Below are positions 38,626-48,241 of a stretch of 64,000 bases of DNA, piece after piece. Positions within the stretch are counted from its first letter, which is position 1. Each line of letters begins with the position of its first letter. A program made the position numbers and the translations under genes. The notes beneath the pieces were generated by a model. The model saw only the letters and a list, made by a program, of their open reading frames with translations, was not told where the DNA came from and ran no database searches. Source of the stretch: Chitinophagaceae bacterium LGM1 (GTDB taxonomy: Bacteria > Bacteroidota > Bacteroidia > Chitinophagales > Chitinophagaceae). The stretch is from NCBI GenBank assembly GCA_018604165.1, contig CP075895.1:1635501-1699500 (forward strand). The letters are read 5' to 3'.

Positions 38626-41241
38626 TTACTCGTTTTCTTCCGGTTTAATGAAGAAGCTGAGCATCCTTACCGGGTTTAAGAAACCTGCCATACGTTTTCG
38701 CCAACCGATTTTACTACTTACCGTTTTGATGAACGGATGCAGGAACAAAGCTGCTTTTTCAAGTTCAGCAGGTGTCAGTGGCATGTTGGCATATTTCTGC
38801 TTCAGGTAAATATTCATAAACGATGCAAAGGATGTTCCAAAATTAGCATCAACCATTTGGTTGGCATATTGCATCGGCGTTTCGTTACCTCTTGCCAATC
38901 CGCAAATATGCAGGTAATATCCGGCAGCTCTATATGCCCAATAAGATTTGTTATTCTTTTCAGCAAAGCGATGTCTTATTTTATAGTACATCCATACAAG
39001 CAATGGCAGCATGAAAATGATAAACAACAAGATGCCTGCTGCAATGGCTATTCTTGTGGCTATTTCTTTAACCGTCAGTGGTTTTTCGGTTTGTGCTGCT
39101 TTAGGTTTTTCATCCGGCTTGCCCGTATCTTTTCTTTTCAGATATACCTCGTCTATGGGTGCAGGTTTGGGGAAACGGTTCAGCAATGACTGTCCTTTCT
39201 CGCCATTCATTGCTTCCAGTTTTTTCATCGCTTCCGCATAAGACACAGCCGTTGCCTCATCACCTTTCTGAATATTAGATAGCGGCACATCCATACTATC
39301 TCTGTGTACGGTGGCAATTTTTACATCCATCAATACAGGTTGTGCCGTTGCTACATCATATTCCTTATCATGAAAAATGAAGTGCTTTACGTTAAGCGTC
39401 ATCAGTTTTTTGATGGTATCTATGTTTTCTACAATGCCATCGGCTGCCAGCCATGCACGTGGTGGCTGCATAGGTGGTGTGCCATCGGGTTTGGGGCTTT
39501 CTTCCGCATCGTTATTACCTACGGTGGTATCAAAGTCGAGCCAACCATAGCCCGGAAAGTAAACCTGTACCCATGCGTGTGCCTGGTCTGCATAGTACCA
39601 ATACCAGCCTTTGTTTTTATCGCTACGGTCTACCGTCATAAAACCTACGGTGATGCGCGATGGTATGCCCAAAGACCGTAGCATAAATAGGGTAGCACCT
39701 GCATAATACGCGCAATAACCCTTTCTGTTTTCAAACAGGAAGTACATCAGTTTCGATGCGCTGGGTATATCGGGTATGCCGGGGTTGTCTGTATATGAAT
39801 ACAAGGGTTCGCCGTTTTCATCTTTTGAAAGAAAATAGTCGCGGATGGCAATGACCTTATCAACAGGTGTCTTAGCATTCTGGGTAACACGGTGTGCCAA
39901 TTCGCTGATAGAGTTGAATTTGGCATCGCGAGGCATGTAGGTGTAATAGTCCATGAATTGTTTATCTGTACCATCATACCCTTTTACTTGCCTTAACACT
40001 TCAAAACGCTGCTCCTGAAATTTCTTGATATCCGGGTTTTGAGCATTGTACACGAAGTAAGCACTGTTCAATTCAGATACATATCCTTTTGCCCTGAAAG
40101 CGGATTTAAATTCATCTCTGAAATCTTTTTCAACTGTTATTGGTTGTACGAAATAACCAACATTTGGAGCGAGATAGGTAGTGGGGGATAACCCTTTGCT
40201 ATATACCTCTATATCTATGCTCCGCCTAAGTTTGGTAGCAAGGCTGTTTCTGATAACATTGGTATCTACCTGTGTAAAGAACACCGGCAGTTTTGATGGG
40301 TCTGGTTCAAACAGGTCGTTATAGGGTATGGTTTTATCCCTTTCAAATGTTTCAGTAAGCGTATCGAACTTAGTGTAATAAAACGCTGTTAGGTATAGCG
40401 GGTTAGGTGTTTCAGTACCCGGAAAGTAATTATCTATATGTGCACAAAAAAGTAGTTCATTGCTTCTGCCGAGGTTAGGACGTAGTCTAGTATAATCTTT
40501 CAGGTCGAATGTTCCATCGCTGTTTTTTTTCAGCATACTGGTTTCGCCGTTTTGCCCCTCACCGCCATAGTTGGCAACGGTTTCTTTTATCTCGCCCCGC
40601 ATACTGTATAGCACACCTGCCAGTAACAATGCTGCCACCATGCCAAATGCCACTAACCTACGGGTAAGAAACCACCAGAATTTACCACTCTTGTCTTTAT
40701 AATTATATATCTGCTCTGCTGTGAAGATGATATACACACTATAAATAAGTGCAGGTGCAAATGCCCTCAACAAGCTATAAACACTATCTGTTTTTTCTTT
40801 GGCAATTATCAGTATGCAACCCGTGAGTATAGAAGCTGCTATCAGGATAGACCAATAGCGCAACCTGATGAAGCCCCAACCCAATAGCCATCCAAAGCTG
40901 AACAGGATGGCAAATACAAGAAACTGAATAGAAATAAAGAAAGCATCAAACTCGCCCACTGCATAGGCATCAAGCCCTTTGTAAATACTATATAGTATAA
41001 ATGCCAGCAATGCGAACAATGGCAGAAAACGAAACCTGAAACTATACAGTAAAGCAGCACCTGCCATGCCTGCACACAAGTAAATGGTTTGCCGCCACGC
41101 TTCGTTTCTTGTAACAGAAAAATACTCATTGGCATTTTGTAAAAGGAAATAGCCTATACATGCCGTAGGCAGCAATAGAAAAATGACTTTCGCTAAAAAC
41201 TCGTTGACAGGTGTTGCCCTTTGAATACTCATATAGTGCAT
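38626..41241 (-). CDS. TgpA-like membrane protein with transglutaminase domain and DUF4129-like tail
   Basis: 871 residues. Five or six transmembrane helices in the first 210 residues, then an extracytoplasmic region, then a transglutaminase core (about 500-580) with the catalytic Cys in RKGYCAYYAGATLFM, His in DQAHAWVQVY and Asp in WLDFDTT. A further helix (about 740-765) and a cytoplasmic DUF4129-like domain (YWAYRAAGYYLHICGLARG) follow. This order matches TgpA-type proteins, which are thought to act on the cell envelope. The ATG at 41232 is an alternative start. Confidence 0.85.
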   Translation of the reverse strand: MHYMSIQRATPVNEFLAKVIFLLLPTACIGYFLLQNANEYFSVTRNEAWRQTIYLCAGMAGAALLYSFRFRFLPLFALLAFILYSIYKGLDAYAVGEFDAFFISIQFLVFAILFSFGWLLGWGFIRLRYWSILIAASILTGCILIIAKEKTDSVYSLLRAFAPALIYSVYIIFTAEQIYNYKDKSGKFWWFLTRRLVAFGMVAALLLAGVLYSMRGEIKETVANYGGEGQNGETSMLKKNSDGTFDLKDYTRLRPNLGRSNELLFCAHIDNYFPGTETPNPLYLTAFYYTKFDTLTETFERDKTIPYNDLFEPDPSKLPVFFTQVDTNVIRNSLATKLRRSIDIEVYSKGLSPTTYLAPNVGYFVQPITVEKDFRDEFKSAFRAKGYVSELNSAYFVYNAQNPDIKKFQEQRFEVLRQVKGYDGTDKQFMDYYTYMPRDAKFNSISELAHRVTQNAKTPVDKVIAIRDYFLSKDENGEPLYSYTDNPGIPDIPSASKLMYFLFENRKGYCAYYAGATLFMLRSLGIPSRITVGFMTVDRSDKNKGWYWYYADQAHAWVQVYFPGYGWLDFDTTVGNNDAEESPKPDGTPPMQPPRAWLAADGIVENIDTIKKLMTLNVKHFIFHDKEYDVATAQPVLMDVKIATVHRDSMDVPLSNIQKGDEATAVSYAEAMKKLEAMNGEKGQSLLNRFPKPAPIDEVYLKRKDTGKPDEKPKAAQTEKPLTVKEIATRIAIAAGILLFIIFMLPLLVWMYYKIRHRFAEKNNKSYWAYRAAGYYLHICGLARGNETPMQYANQMVDANFGTSFASFMNIYLKQKYANMPLTPAELEKAALFLHPFIKTVSSKIGWRKRMAGFLNPVRMLSFFIKPEENE

Positions 41242-41413
41242 GGCTAATTTAGGTGAATAATTGCTTGCTCTTTGTTAAAAAGCATACATATTTAATATAT
41301 CGTTTATGAGAAGGGGCTCGTAATCCACATAGTGTTGGATAACATTTACGTTTTTGAAGCGTGTTTTATTAAAAAACTGTTACCTTAGGCACGTTTTAAA
41401 AATATTTTATTAA

Positions 41414-42400
41414 ATGATACAGGAACAAACAGTTAATGCAGTAAAGCTGGGCGATGCTGCCATTGACGAAAACACAAAAGCTATGCTGGAACAAATTAAA
41501 ACCGTAACCGTAATTGGTTCGGGTACTATGGGCAATGGTATTTGCCATGTTTTTGCTCAAAGCGGTTTCAATGTCCACATGATGGATATTAATCAGGCTG
41601 CAATGGATAAAGCACTTGTTACTATCGGTAAAAACATGGACCGTCAGGTTGCAAAAAATACACTGACTGAAGAAGCCAAGCAACAGGCACTGAGCCGTAT
41701 ATCTACTTATACAGATTTGGCAGAGGCTGTAAAAGATGCTGATATAGTAGTAGAAGCAGCTACTGAAAACATTGACCTGAAAATCAAAATCTTCCAACAG
41801 TTAGACCAGCTTTGCCCTGAGCGTTGCATACTGGCTACTAATACTTCTTCTATCTCTATTACTCGTATCGGTTCATACACCAAGCGTCCGGGTAAGGTAA
41901 TCGGTATGCACTTTATGAACCCTGTGCCTGTCATGAAGTTGGTTGAAATCATCAACGGCTACGCTACGGATGCAGAAGTAACGAACACGGTACACGCATT
42001 ATCTACATATTTAGGCAAAGTACCTTGTATTGTAAACGACTATCCCGGCTTTATATCAAACCGTATATTGATGCCGCTTATCAACGAAGCCATCCTTTCA
42101 TTGCAGGAAGGTGTAGCAGGTGTTGAAGAAATAGATACCATTATGAAACTGGGTATGGCACACCCGATGGGGCCATTGCAACTGGCAGACTTCATAGGTT
42201 TGGATACTTGTTATTCTATCATGAACGTACTGCACATGGGCTTCGGCAACCAAAAATACGCACCTGCTACATTGCTTGCTAATATGGTGCAAGCTGGTTT
42301 CTTAGGTGTTAAGAGTGGCGAAGGTTTTTACAAATACACGCCCGGTAGTAAAGAACTGGTTGTTAGCGACCGTTTCAAAAACAAGGGCTGGAAAATATAA
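41414..42400 (+). CDS. 3-hydroxybutyryl-CoA dehydrogenase family protein
   Basis: 328 residues. Rossmann fold with VTVIGSGTMGNGICHVFAQSG; the C-terminal 3HCDH domain includes YPGFISNRILMPLINEA and GMAHPMGPLQLADFIGLD. Oxidises 3-hydroxyacyl-CoA with NAD. Family members normally begin a few residues before TVIGSG, so this start gives about 25 extra residues; the ATG at 41483 (MLEQIKTV) would give the usual length. Strong terminator downstream. Confidence 0.9.
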   Translation: MIQEQTVNAVKLGDAAIDENTKAMLEQIKTVTVIGSGTMGNGICHVFAQSGFNVHMMDINQAAMDKALVTIGKNMDRQVAKNTLTEEAKQQALSRISTYTDLAEAVKDADIVVEAATENIDLKIKIFQQLDQLCPERCILATNTSSISITRIGSYTKRPGKVIGMHFMNPVPVMKLVEIINGYATDAEVTNTVHALSTYLGKVPCIVNDYPGFISNRILMPLINEAILSLQEGVAGVEEIDTIMKLGMAHPMGPLQLADFIGLDTCYSIMNVLHMGFGNQKYAPATLLANMVQAGFLGVKSGEGFYKYTPGSKELVVSDRFKNKGWKI

Positions 42401-42429
42401 CCGAGCAATACCCTGCTCAATCCAATCAC

Positions 42430-42464
42430 AAGCCGTCCCTGCATAATAGTGGGGCGGCTTTTTT
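42430..42464 (+). terminator. Terminator after the hydroxyacyl-CoA dehydrogenase
   Basis: 10-bp stem (AAGCCGTCCC with GGGGCGGCTT, one G-T wobble) with an 11-nt loop, followed by TTTT. Confidence 0.9.
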
Positions 42465-42479
42465 AATGTACTTTGCATT

Positions 42480-42866
42480 GTGTCAAAAGATAAGAAACCA
42501 TACTTAGTACCGTCTTTGCTGCAGATGAAATGCCCCAACTGCAGGCGTGGGAAGATATTTGTCAACAATGTATTGCCATTAAAAACCTGCCTGCAAATGC
42601 ACGAGCGTTGCACGGTATGTAATGTAAAATATGCCAAAGAGCAAAATATAGGCTACGGTATTAATTATGTGCTGACGGTTATGATGATGTTCCTGAATAT
42701 AGTGTGGTATTATCCTCTATTTGGTATAGGCTTTAGCGACAACAGCCTGTATTATTTTCTGGCAACCAGTACCGCCATTACCATACTACTGCAGCCATGG
42801 TTTATGCGTTTATCGAGGGTGTTGTTTTTTTACTTTACCATCTACTACAACAGTTATAAAGAATAA
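42480..42866 (+). CDS. DUF983 membrane protein
   Basis: 128 residues from a GTG. The cytoplasmic N-terminus holds two CxxC pairs (MKCPNCRRGKIF and CTVCNVKY) as a likely zinc ribbon, then two transmembrane helices (about 60-80 and 88-108). DUF983 family, function unknown. A TACTTTGC lies just before the GTG, a one-base-shorter variant of the -7 element. Confidence 0.85.
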   Translation: MSKDKKPYLVPSLLQMKCPNCRRGKIFVNNVLPLKTCLQMHERCTVCNVKYAKEQNIGYGINYVLTVMMMFLNIVWYYPLFGIGFSDNSLYYFLATSTAITILLQPWFMRLSRVLFFYFTIYYNSYKE

Positions 42867-42890
42867 AGGTGGCCTGTAAAAGCCACCTTA
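42865..42890. terminator. Hairpin between convergent genes
   Basis: 8-bp stem (AAGGTGGC with GCCACCTT, 8-nt loop). T-tracts are weak on both sides, so it is a possible bidirectional terminator. Confidence 0.5.
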
Positions 42891-42913
42891 TTGCACAATA
42901 CACCCCAATCAAA

Positions 42914-43753
42914 TTACCTCAGTGTTATCGTTCTTGTTTTGCCATTGTAGCTGATGGTTGCTTGGTCGTCGCACGTACCTGTACCAAAGTCCAGTACCCT
43001 TGCAGCTGATGCACCCGCAGGTGTTATGGCTATCGTACCCTCTTTTATCCAGTTACAGTTTAGTGCTACCAGCAATGCACTTGTAATATTGTAATTAACC
43101 ACTTTGCCACTGGCACGTGTATTAGTACCGCTGCCTGTTATGCGGTATTCGTCATCGCTCAGCAGGGTAGTGCTTTCACCATTTACCCAAGTGCGCACAC
43201 GGCTTGCTACGTGTTTAACGGTATCGCCAGTAGTATTTAATATCATCATGCCATTCACAGCAATGTTATAATACAGTTGCCCGCTGCTGTTTCTGCCCAT
43301 ATTGGTAACGGTTTTAGTACCCAGCACCTGATTGTTGTTTACATAATACCCGTCAAAACCAATTGTCTTTACACTACCACTATCTCTGTATTTGCCTGTA
43401 TAGGTAATAATGATTTTGCCACGGCGAAGCCTACCGTCGTTACACAAGCAGTTTGTTGTGCCGAAGTCTATCGTAATTTTTCTTGGTGTAGAGGTAGTGT
43501 CGCGTGTTACAGTAGCACAGGCACCTAATATGCTTGGTCCGCCTTTCATCTGTACATTACCTGTTTCGTAAGCTTGGTCGGCAAGTGTTTGTGCATCATT
43601 GAACGATTGATCCATCCTTGCTTGGTCGTCAGCATAGTAGGTGTCTTCTTCTACATCTACAGTATTGTCTTTGTCGCGTTTACATGCTGTCATTGTCAGC
43701 ATCATTGCCAGCACTATCAATGTGCTTGTTGAGATTATTCTTTTTGTTTGCAT
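42914..43753 (-). CDS. Lipoprotein of unknown function
   Basis: 279 residues from the ATG at 43753, which begins a lipoprotein signal (MQTKRIISTSTLIVLAMML, then TMTAC lipobox). The frame is open 73 codons further upstream but that part would bury the signal. The mature part is beta-rich (KITIDFGTTNCLC, RRGKIIITYTGKYRDSG, AARVLDFGTGTCDDQATISYNG), with paired Cys in NCLC and TCDD. Similar Gly/Thr-rich lipoproteins are common in Bacteroidota; no named domain recognised. Confidence 0.75.
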   Translation of the reverse strand: MQTKRIISTSTLIVLAMMLTMTACKRDKDNTVDVEEDTYYADDQARMDQSFNDAQTLADQAYETGNVQMKGGPSILGACATVTRDTTSTPRKITIDFGTTNCLCNDGRLRRGKIIITYTGKYRDSGSVKTIGFDGYYVNNNQVLGTKTVTNMGRNSSGQLYYNIAVNGMMILNTTGDTVKHVASRVRTWVNGESTTLLSDDEYRITGSGTNTRASGKVVNYNITSALLVALNCNWIKEGTIAITPAGASAARVLDFGTGTCDDQATISYNGKTRTITLR

Positions 43754-43830
43754 AAGTGTCAATTTTGATATTAAGACCTGTATAATTAATAAAGGTTTAA
43801 ACAGCCTGCCATATTTTTTTGGATATGTCT

Positions 43831-43838
43831 TAGTTTTG
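43831..43838 (+). promoter_or_regulatory. -7 element TAGTTTTG for rdgB
   Basis: Perfect TAnnTTTG five bases before the ATG at 43844, implying a very short leader. Confidence 0.45.
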
Positions 43839-43843
43839 GGAAC

Positions 43844-44434
43844 ATGAAAGAACTGGTTGTAGCATCCAATAATCAAGGAAAAATAAGAGAGATAAAGCAA
43901 ATGATAGATGGTATCAGCCTTTTGTCTTTGAATGATATTGGTTTCACAGACGATATTGACGAACCATTCCAAACCTTTGAAGAAAACGCGTTAGCGAAGG
44001 CAGGCACAGTTCATCAGTTTTGTAACAAAAATGTGTTTGCAGATGATAGTGGTATATGTGCCAACGCCCTTCACGGCGCGCCGGGGGTAAACAGCGCGCA
44101 TTATAATGGTAGTAGAGATGATGCTGCCAACTTACAACAACTACTGGCAGACCTTACCGATAAAGTTGACCGAAGTGGTTATTACAAAGCAGTCATGTGC
44201 CTGATATGGGACGATGAAACTTATTTTTTTGAAGGTGTGTGTGAAGGACAAATAATAAAAGAGCCAATAGGAGAGGGCGGCTTTGGTTACGACCCTATAT
44301 TTATACCTAACGGGTATGATAAGACTTTTGCTGAACTACCACCTGATGTAAAGAATGAAATAAGCCACAGAGGTAAAGCTGTTCGCAAAATGGTTGCGTT
44401 TATTAAAGAAAGACTGGAAACAGAAGCATCATGA
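43844..44434 (+). CDS. rdgB: Non-canonical purine NTP pyrophosphatase (RdgB/HAM1)
   Basis: 196 residues. Starts KELVVASNNQGKIREIK, then FEENALAKA, FADDSGICANALHGAPGVNSAHY and GEGGFGYDPIFIP, all hallmark RdgB motifs. Hydrolyses ITP, XTP and related nucleotides to protect DNA. Its stop overlaps the ATG of the next gene (ATGA). Confidence 0.95.
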   Translation: MKELVVASNNQGKIREIKQMIDGISLLSLNDIGFTDDIDEPFQTFEENALAKAGTVHQFCNKNVFADDSGICANALHGAPGVNSAHYNGSRDDAANLQQLLADLTDKVDRSGYYKAVMCLIWDDETYFFEGVCEGQIIKEPIGEGGFGYDPIFIPNGYDKTFAELPPDVKNEISHRGKAVRKMVAFIKERLETEAS

Positions 44435-45435
44435 AATTTTCAATAGGCGATAAAATAATCCTCAAACAAACAGGAGAAAAGGGGCATGTAACGGCTTACA
44501 TCAATCAGGATATGTTTGAAGTGGAAGTGAAGGGGGTGAGTTTTCCTGTGTATAAAGACGATATAGACCATCCATACCTCAAATGGTTTACTGAGGGTAA
44601 GAAAAAGAAGACGGTGCAATCTATACCGGATGTACTGCCATTGGAGAAACAACAATTCAGAAAACCCAAGCTGGCAAAAGGTGCATACCTCTCATTTATG
44701 CCGGAGTACAAGCCAGATGTTTTTGAGGATGAAGTATCGTTTATCAAGATATATTTAATCAACGAACTACCGCAGGCCGTTTATTTTCAATACAGTGTAT
44801 CAGATAAAAACCAACGTACACTCTTTAAACACGAGGGTAAGTTGCATGGCTTCGGGCATATATATCTTCATGCCCTGCCTTTTGAAGAGATGAACGAACA
44901 GCCACGTTTTTATTGGGAACTGACAGATGCAGATGATACAACCAATGCTACTGCAACCGATGTATTACGCATCCGTCCGCAAAAATTATTCGAGCATATC
45001 AATACATTGTTATTAAATAACGAGCCGTCTTTCAGCTATTTGCTTGTTGATGGTTTTGTACCTAAACCTAAAGAGCAGCAAAAAGAAAGTATTGCACCAC
45101 CACCAAAGAAACAGGTAAAACATACCCAAACAGATTGGCGGGATTCATTACCCCGATTGGAAATAGATTTACACATCGAAAACCTCGTACCCGATACCAA
45201 GGGTATGAATAATGCAGATATGCTCCACATTCAGCTTGCTGCCCTGCACGACCACCTTAGAGCTGTCATGAAAAACAGGCAAGAGCGTACCATCATTATA
45301 CACGGCTTGGGCAAAGGCGTATTGCGAGATGAAGTACATAAAGCACTGCGTGAAATACCGCAAGTGTCAAAGTTCTCTAACGAATGGCAGGGCAGGTATG
45401 GCTTTGGTGCTACCGAAGTGTGGTTTAAGTACTGA
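44431..45435 (+). CDS. DUF2027 and Smr-domain protein
   Basis: 334 residues. An N-terminal SH3-like/DUF2027 part (IGDKIILKQTGEKGHVTAY, FPVYKDDIDHP) and middle beta domain are followed by a Smr domain (about 250-334) with EIDLHIENL and IIHGLGKGVLRDEV, the catalytic DxH and HGxGxG motifs. Smr domains nick or bind nucleic acid; related to the MutS2 C-terminus. Coupled to rdgB by an ATGA overlap. Ends against the convergent SGNH gene with no gap. Confidence 0.88.
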   Translation: MKFSIGDKIILKQTGEKGHVTAYINQDMFEVEVKGVSFPVYKDDIDHPYLKWFTEGKKKKTVQSIPDVLPLEKQQFRKPKLAKGAYLSFMPEYKPDVFEDEVSFIKIYLINELPQAVYFQYSVSDKNQRTLFKHEGKLHGFGHIYLHALPFEEMNEQPRFYWELTDADDTTNATATDVLRIRPQKLFEHINTLLLNNEPSFSYLLVDGFVPKPKEQQKESIAPPPKKQVKHTQTDWRDSLPRLEIDLHIENLVPDTKGMNNADMLHIQLAALHDHLRAVMKNRQERTIIIHGLGKGVLRDEVHKALREIPQVSKFSNEWQGRYGFGATEVWFKY

Positions 45436-46683
45436 TTACTGCACGGTAAACTTACCGCCCGAAACCATGCCATTGATATTTTGTGCTTTATAGATATACA
45501 TACCTGCCTGCAGGTCTATTTGCATAGATGTGTTTGCTTGTAGTTGCCCGCTTTTTACCTGCCTGCCACTGATGTCGTAAACCGATATATATATAGGCAA
45601 TGTACTGCTATTCAACAATGCAGTCTTACCATTGTGGTTGGTGATAATGATATTGGGTTTTTCATCAAAGATAGATTTAATGCTGACAGCCCCAATGCTC
45701 ACACTGTCTTTCTTGGTTTCTGTAAAGCAGGTATTGGATGCTGTGAGTGTTACCTGGTATTTGCCGTTTGCAGCATAAGTATGTGATGGGCTAACCAATG
45801 TGCTGGTATTGCCGTTGCCAAACGTCCAGCTATTGGTATTAGCATATACAGATGTGTTGGTAAATGTAGCTGTATTACCTGCTACCGATTTGGTAAAATT
45901 GGCGTAGGTGTAATTGCCGTACATATTCCATTTGCTGAAGCTGTCTAACACTACTTTGCCCGCAATTCTTTTCAGGTTGGCTGCATCTGTGGCAGATAGA
46001 CCGTTGTTAAATGTACTGGCAGTAGGGTTTTTATGAAATATAGATGCATAAAACACACAAGCTGCTAAATAGCTACCACTAACACTCGGGTGAGATTCAT
46101 CAGGGGAATACAAATCAATAGACGGAAAGCTATCTCTTACCTGCTTCCATGCAGCACCTACGGGCGATACAATGGAATTGTTATCTTGCGCCATCTGCAT
46201 ATAGCTTTCCCTGAGGCTTTGCTGCATACCCAAATAAGTGCATATAGGCGGGTAGGCTGCACAGTTGGATGCATCGCCGTTTTTGCGCCCCCATGTCATA
46301 AAAAACATTGTTTCAGTACATGCTTTGTTGGCACGTACAAGGCTATCTAATTTACGTGCATAAGGATATACATCTACAGCAACTTGCGCTGGTGAGAATG
46401 CAGGACGTTGGCTTTGTTCTTGCAGCACAACAATATCCCATTGCTGGGCTTTTATTTTGTTTAGTGTGGTAGGGTCTGTACTATGTCCTTGAAAAGTCAT
46501 GCCACCCGGTACGCTCTCCTCATATATCAGCGTATCGCCCAAAGACGTAGCTAATTGTTGCAGGATTACAGGCAGATTGTTGGTATATACATAGCTGTTG
46601 CCAATAAACAACACCCTACGGGTAGTTGCATTGGCTAATACAGGTAACATGACAAATAATAGTACGGGTATAAATTTTCTCAT
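45436..46683 (-). CDS. SGNH-type hydrolase with PKD domain and T9SS sorting domain
   Basis: 415 residues from the ATG at 46683, which begins the signal peptide (MRKFIPVLLFVMLPVLANA); the frame extends to a GTG at 46710. The hydrolase part (DUF4886-like) has FIGNSYVYTNNLP (nucleophile Ser), VPGGMTF, WDIVVLQEQSQ and, near 190, SPDESHPSVSGSY (Asp/His). A PKD repeat (WTFGNGNTSTLVSPSHTYAANG) and a sorting-like C-terminus (ISVYDISGRQVKSGQL, AGMYIYKA) follow. Likely a surface or secreted esterase; substrate unknown. Confidence 0.83.
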   Translation of the reverse strand: MRKFIPVLLFVMLPVLANATTRRVLFIGNSYVYTNNLPVILQQLATSLGDTLIYEESVPGGMTFQGHSTDPTTLNKIKAQQWDIVVLQEQSQRPAFSPAQVAVDVYPYARKLDSLVRANKACTETMFFMTWGRKNGDASNCAAYPPICTYLGMQQSLRESYMQMAQDNNSIVSPVGAAWKQVRDSFPSIDLYSPDESHPSVSGSYLAACVFYASIFHKNPTASTFNNGLSATDAANLKRIAGKVVLDSFSKWNMYGNYTYANFTKSVAGNTATFTNTSVYANTNSWTFGNGNTSTLVSPSHTYAANGKYQVTLTASNTCFTETKKDSVSIGAVSIKSIFDEKPNIIITNHNGKTALLNSSTLPIYISVYDISGRQVKSGQLQANTSMQIDLQAGMYIYKAQNINGMVSGGKFTVQ

Positions 46684-46742
46684 AAACAAGTTATTGATAA
46701 ATGTGTTCACATATAAGACGGCAATACGGGTGTAAAGATTGG

Positions 46743-47045
46743 CTAATCAGCCTTTTTTATTTTTAAGGCATCCAGCATTTCGTTGGTTATATCTTGCGTG
46801 TAAATGCCTGCACCGTTTACTAATATGCCTTTCAGCCCGTGTTTGTCAGAAGATATAGCGTAGAGTGTAGCTTCATCGGCAGGGTCACTATCACCCTCAA
46901 AACGATAGTATTTATCTATCACAAATTCATCATGAAATACTTTATAGCCACCTGCTCTGCATTCAAGACAGTTTTGCTCAAGGTTAAAATCTTCGGTGTA
47001 GCCCTCTTTGCGTAGCGTATCAATAGTTTGCGATAGTGTATCCAT
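46743..47045 (-). CDS. Small conserved-looking cytoplasmic protein
   Basis: 100 residues. MDTLSQTIDTLRKEGYTEDFNL, then CLECRAGGYKVFHDEFVIDKYYRFEGDSDPADEA, then a helical end. This pattern occurs widely in Bacteroidota, sometimes mislabelled as a phosphoribosylpyrophosphate synthetase; nothing here supports that activity. Function unknown. Confidence 0.75.
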   Translation of the reverse strand: MDTLSQTIDTLRKEGYTEDFNLEQNCLECRAGGYKVFHDEFVIDKYYRFEGDSDPADEATLYAISSDKHGLKGILVNGAGIYTQDITNEMLDALKIKKAD

Positions 47046-47067
47046 GATATTGTATTTGGCTGTAAAA

Positions 47068-48240
47068 TTATGCTATTTGTTTGTCTTGCTGCAATGTAGC
47101 TATATATACAGCCGCCACAAAAGCAATAACAGCCGTTGCTGATAGTGCAGCCGTAGCACTGTAGTTGTACCATACAATACCCGTTATGCTGCTGGCAAGC
47201 AATGTGCAGGTGCTCTGCAAAGCAGTATATGCGCCAATGGCTGTGGCTTTATCTTCTTTTGCTGCAATATTTGTAATCCATGCTTTGGCAATACCTTCTG
47301 TGGCAGCGGCATATATGCCATACAGCAGAAAGGCTGCAATAAACCATGTAAGCGATTGCATCATAGCCATACTTGCATACACAATGGAAAACAATAGGAT
47401 ACCAGATGCTAACACTTTTTTCATTCCTATCTTATCGGCCAGTATGCCTATGGGGTAGGCACATAGGGCATATACACAGTTATAGAAAATATAAATGCCG
47501 ATGGTGGTGGTATCGCTTATACCTGCTTCTTTCATTTTCAGTAAGAGAAATACATCTGAGCTATTGCATAGTGTAAACAACAGTAGCCCTATCAGTAGTT
47601 TTCTGTATGCAGCAGGTGATGTACGCCAATATTGTAGAAAGGATAAAAACCTTGTTGGTGTAGTTTGTATTGGTTTTATTTTTTTGTCTTTAAGAATACC
47701 AGTCAGCATGATGGCAGCTATGCCTGGGATAAATGCTATGTAAAACAGCATAACATAATTGCCGGGGATGAAGTATAAAAACATTAAAGCAATAACTGGT
47801 CCTATAACCGCACCAAGCGTGTCCATAGACCTGTGAAAGCCAAATACCCTTGCTTTGGTTTGTTGTGTGGCTTCGTCCGATAGCATGGCATCTCTTGCAC
47901 CTGTTCTGATGCCTTTGCCTATACGGTCTGTACTGCGTGCAAGTAATACCCATAAAGGATGGGTAAAGACTGCCATCATGGGTTTGGATATAGCACTCAA
48001 ACCATATCCCCAACGGATGAATGGTACGCGTACACCTTTCGCATCACTCAGTTTGCCGAAGTAACCTTTGCTGATACCTGCTATGGCTTCTGCCACACCT
48101 TCCAATACACCAATAAATACTATTGAAAACTGTATACTTTGCAGGTACAAGGGCATGATAGGGTAGAGCATCTCACTGGCTACATCGGTACACAAACTTA
48201 CCAATGATAACACCCATACCGTGCGGCTGATGGCTGACAT
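47068..48240 (-). CDS. MFS transporter
   Basis: 390 residues from the ATG at 48240 (a TTG lies four codons before). About 11-12 transmembrane helices. LSLVSLCTDVASEMLYPIMPLYL, GYFGKLSDAKGVRVPFIRWGYG and RSTDRIGKGIRTGARDAML match a subgroup of putative sugar/drug exporters. Substrate unknown. The start is 1 bp after the stop of the OmpA-like gene upstream, so the two may be co-transcribed. Confidence 0.88.
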   Translation of the reverse strand: MSAISRTVWVLSLVSLCTDVASEMLYPIMPLYLQSIQFSIVFIGVLEGVAEAIAGISKGYFGKLSDAKGVRVPFIRWGYGLSAISKPMMAVFTHPLWVLLARSTDRIGKGIRTGARDAMLSDEATQQTKARVFGFHRSMDTLGAVIGPVIALMFLYFIPGNYVMLFYIAFIPGIAAIMLTGILKDKKIKPIQTTPTRFLSFLQYWRTSPAAYRKLLIGLLLFTLCNSSDVFLLLKMKEAGISDTTTIGIYIFYNCVYALCAYPIGILADKIGMKKVLASGILLFSIVYASMAMMQSLTWFIAAFLLYGIYAAATEGIAKAWITNIAAKEDKATAIGAYTALQSTCTLLASSITGIVWYNYSATAALSATAVIAFVAAVYIATLQQDKQIA

Positions 48241-48241
48241 A

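Noticed and set aside
41242-41413. tRNA or regulatory RNA between the TgpA-like and dehydrogenase genes
   Set aside because: No cloverleaf or conserved fold could be built; only AT-rich promoter-like DNA is seen.
42914-43972. 352-residue protein from the upstream start at 43972
   Set aside because: The extra 73 residues would bury the lipoprotein signal and overlap the promoter and start of rdgB on the other strand.
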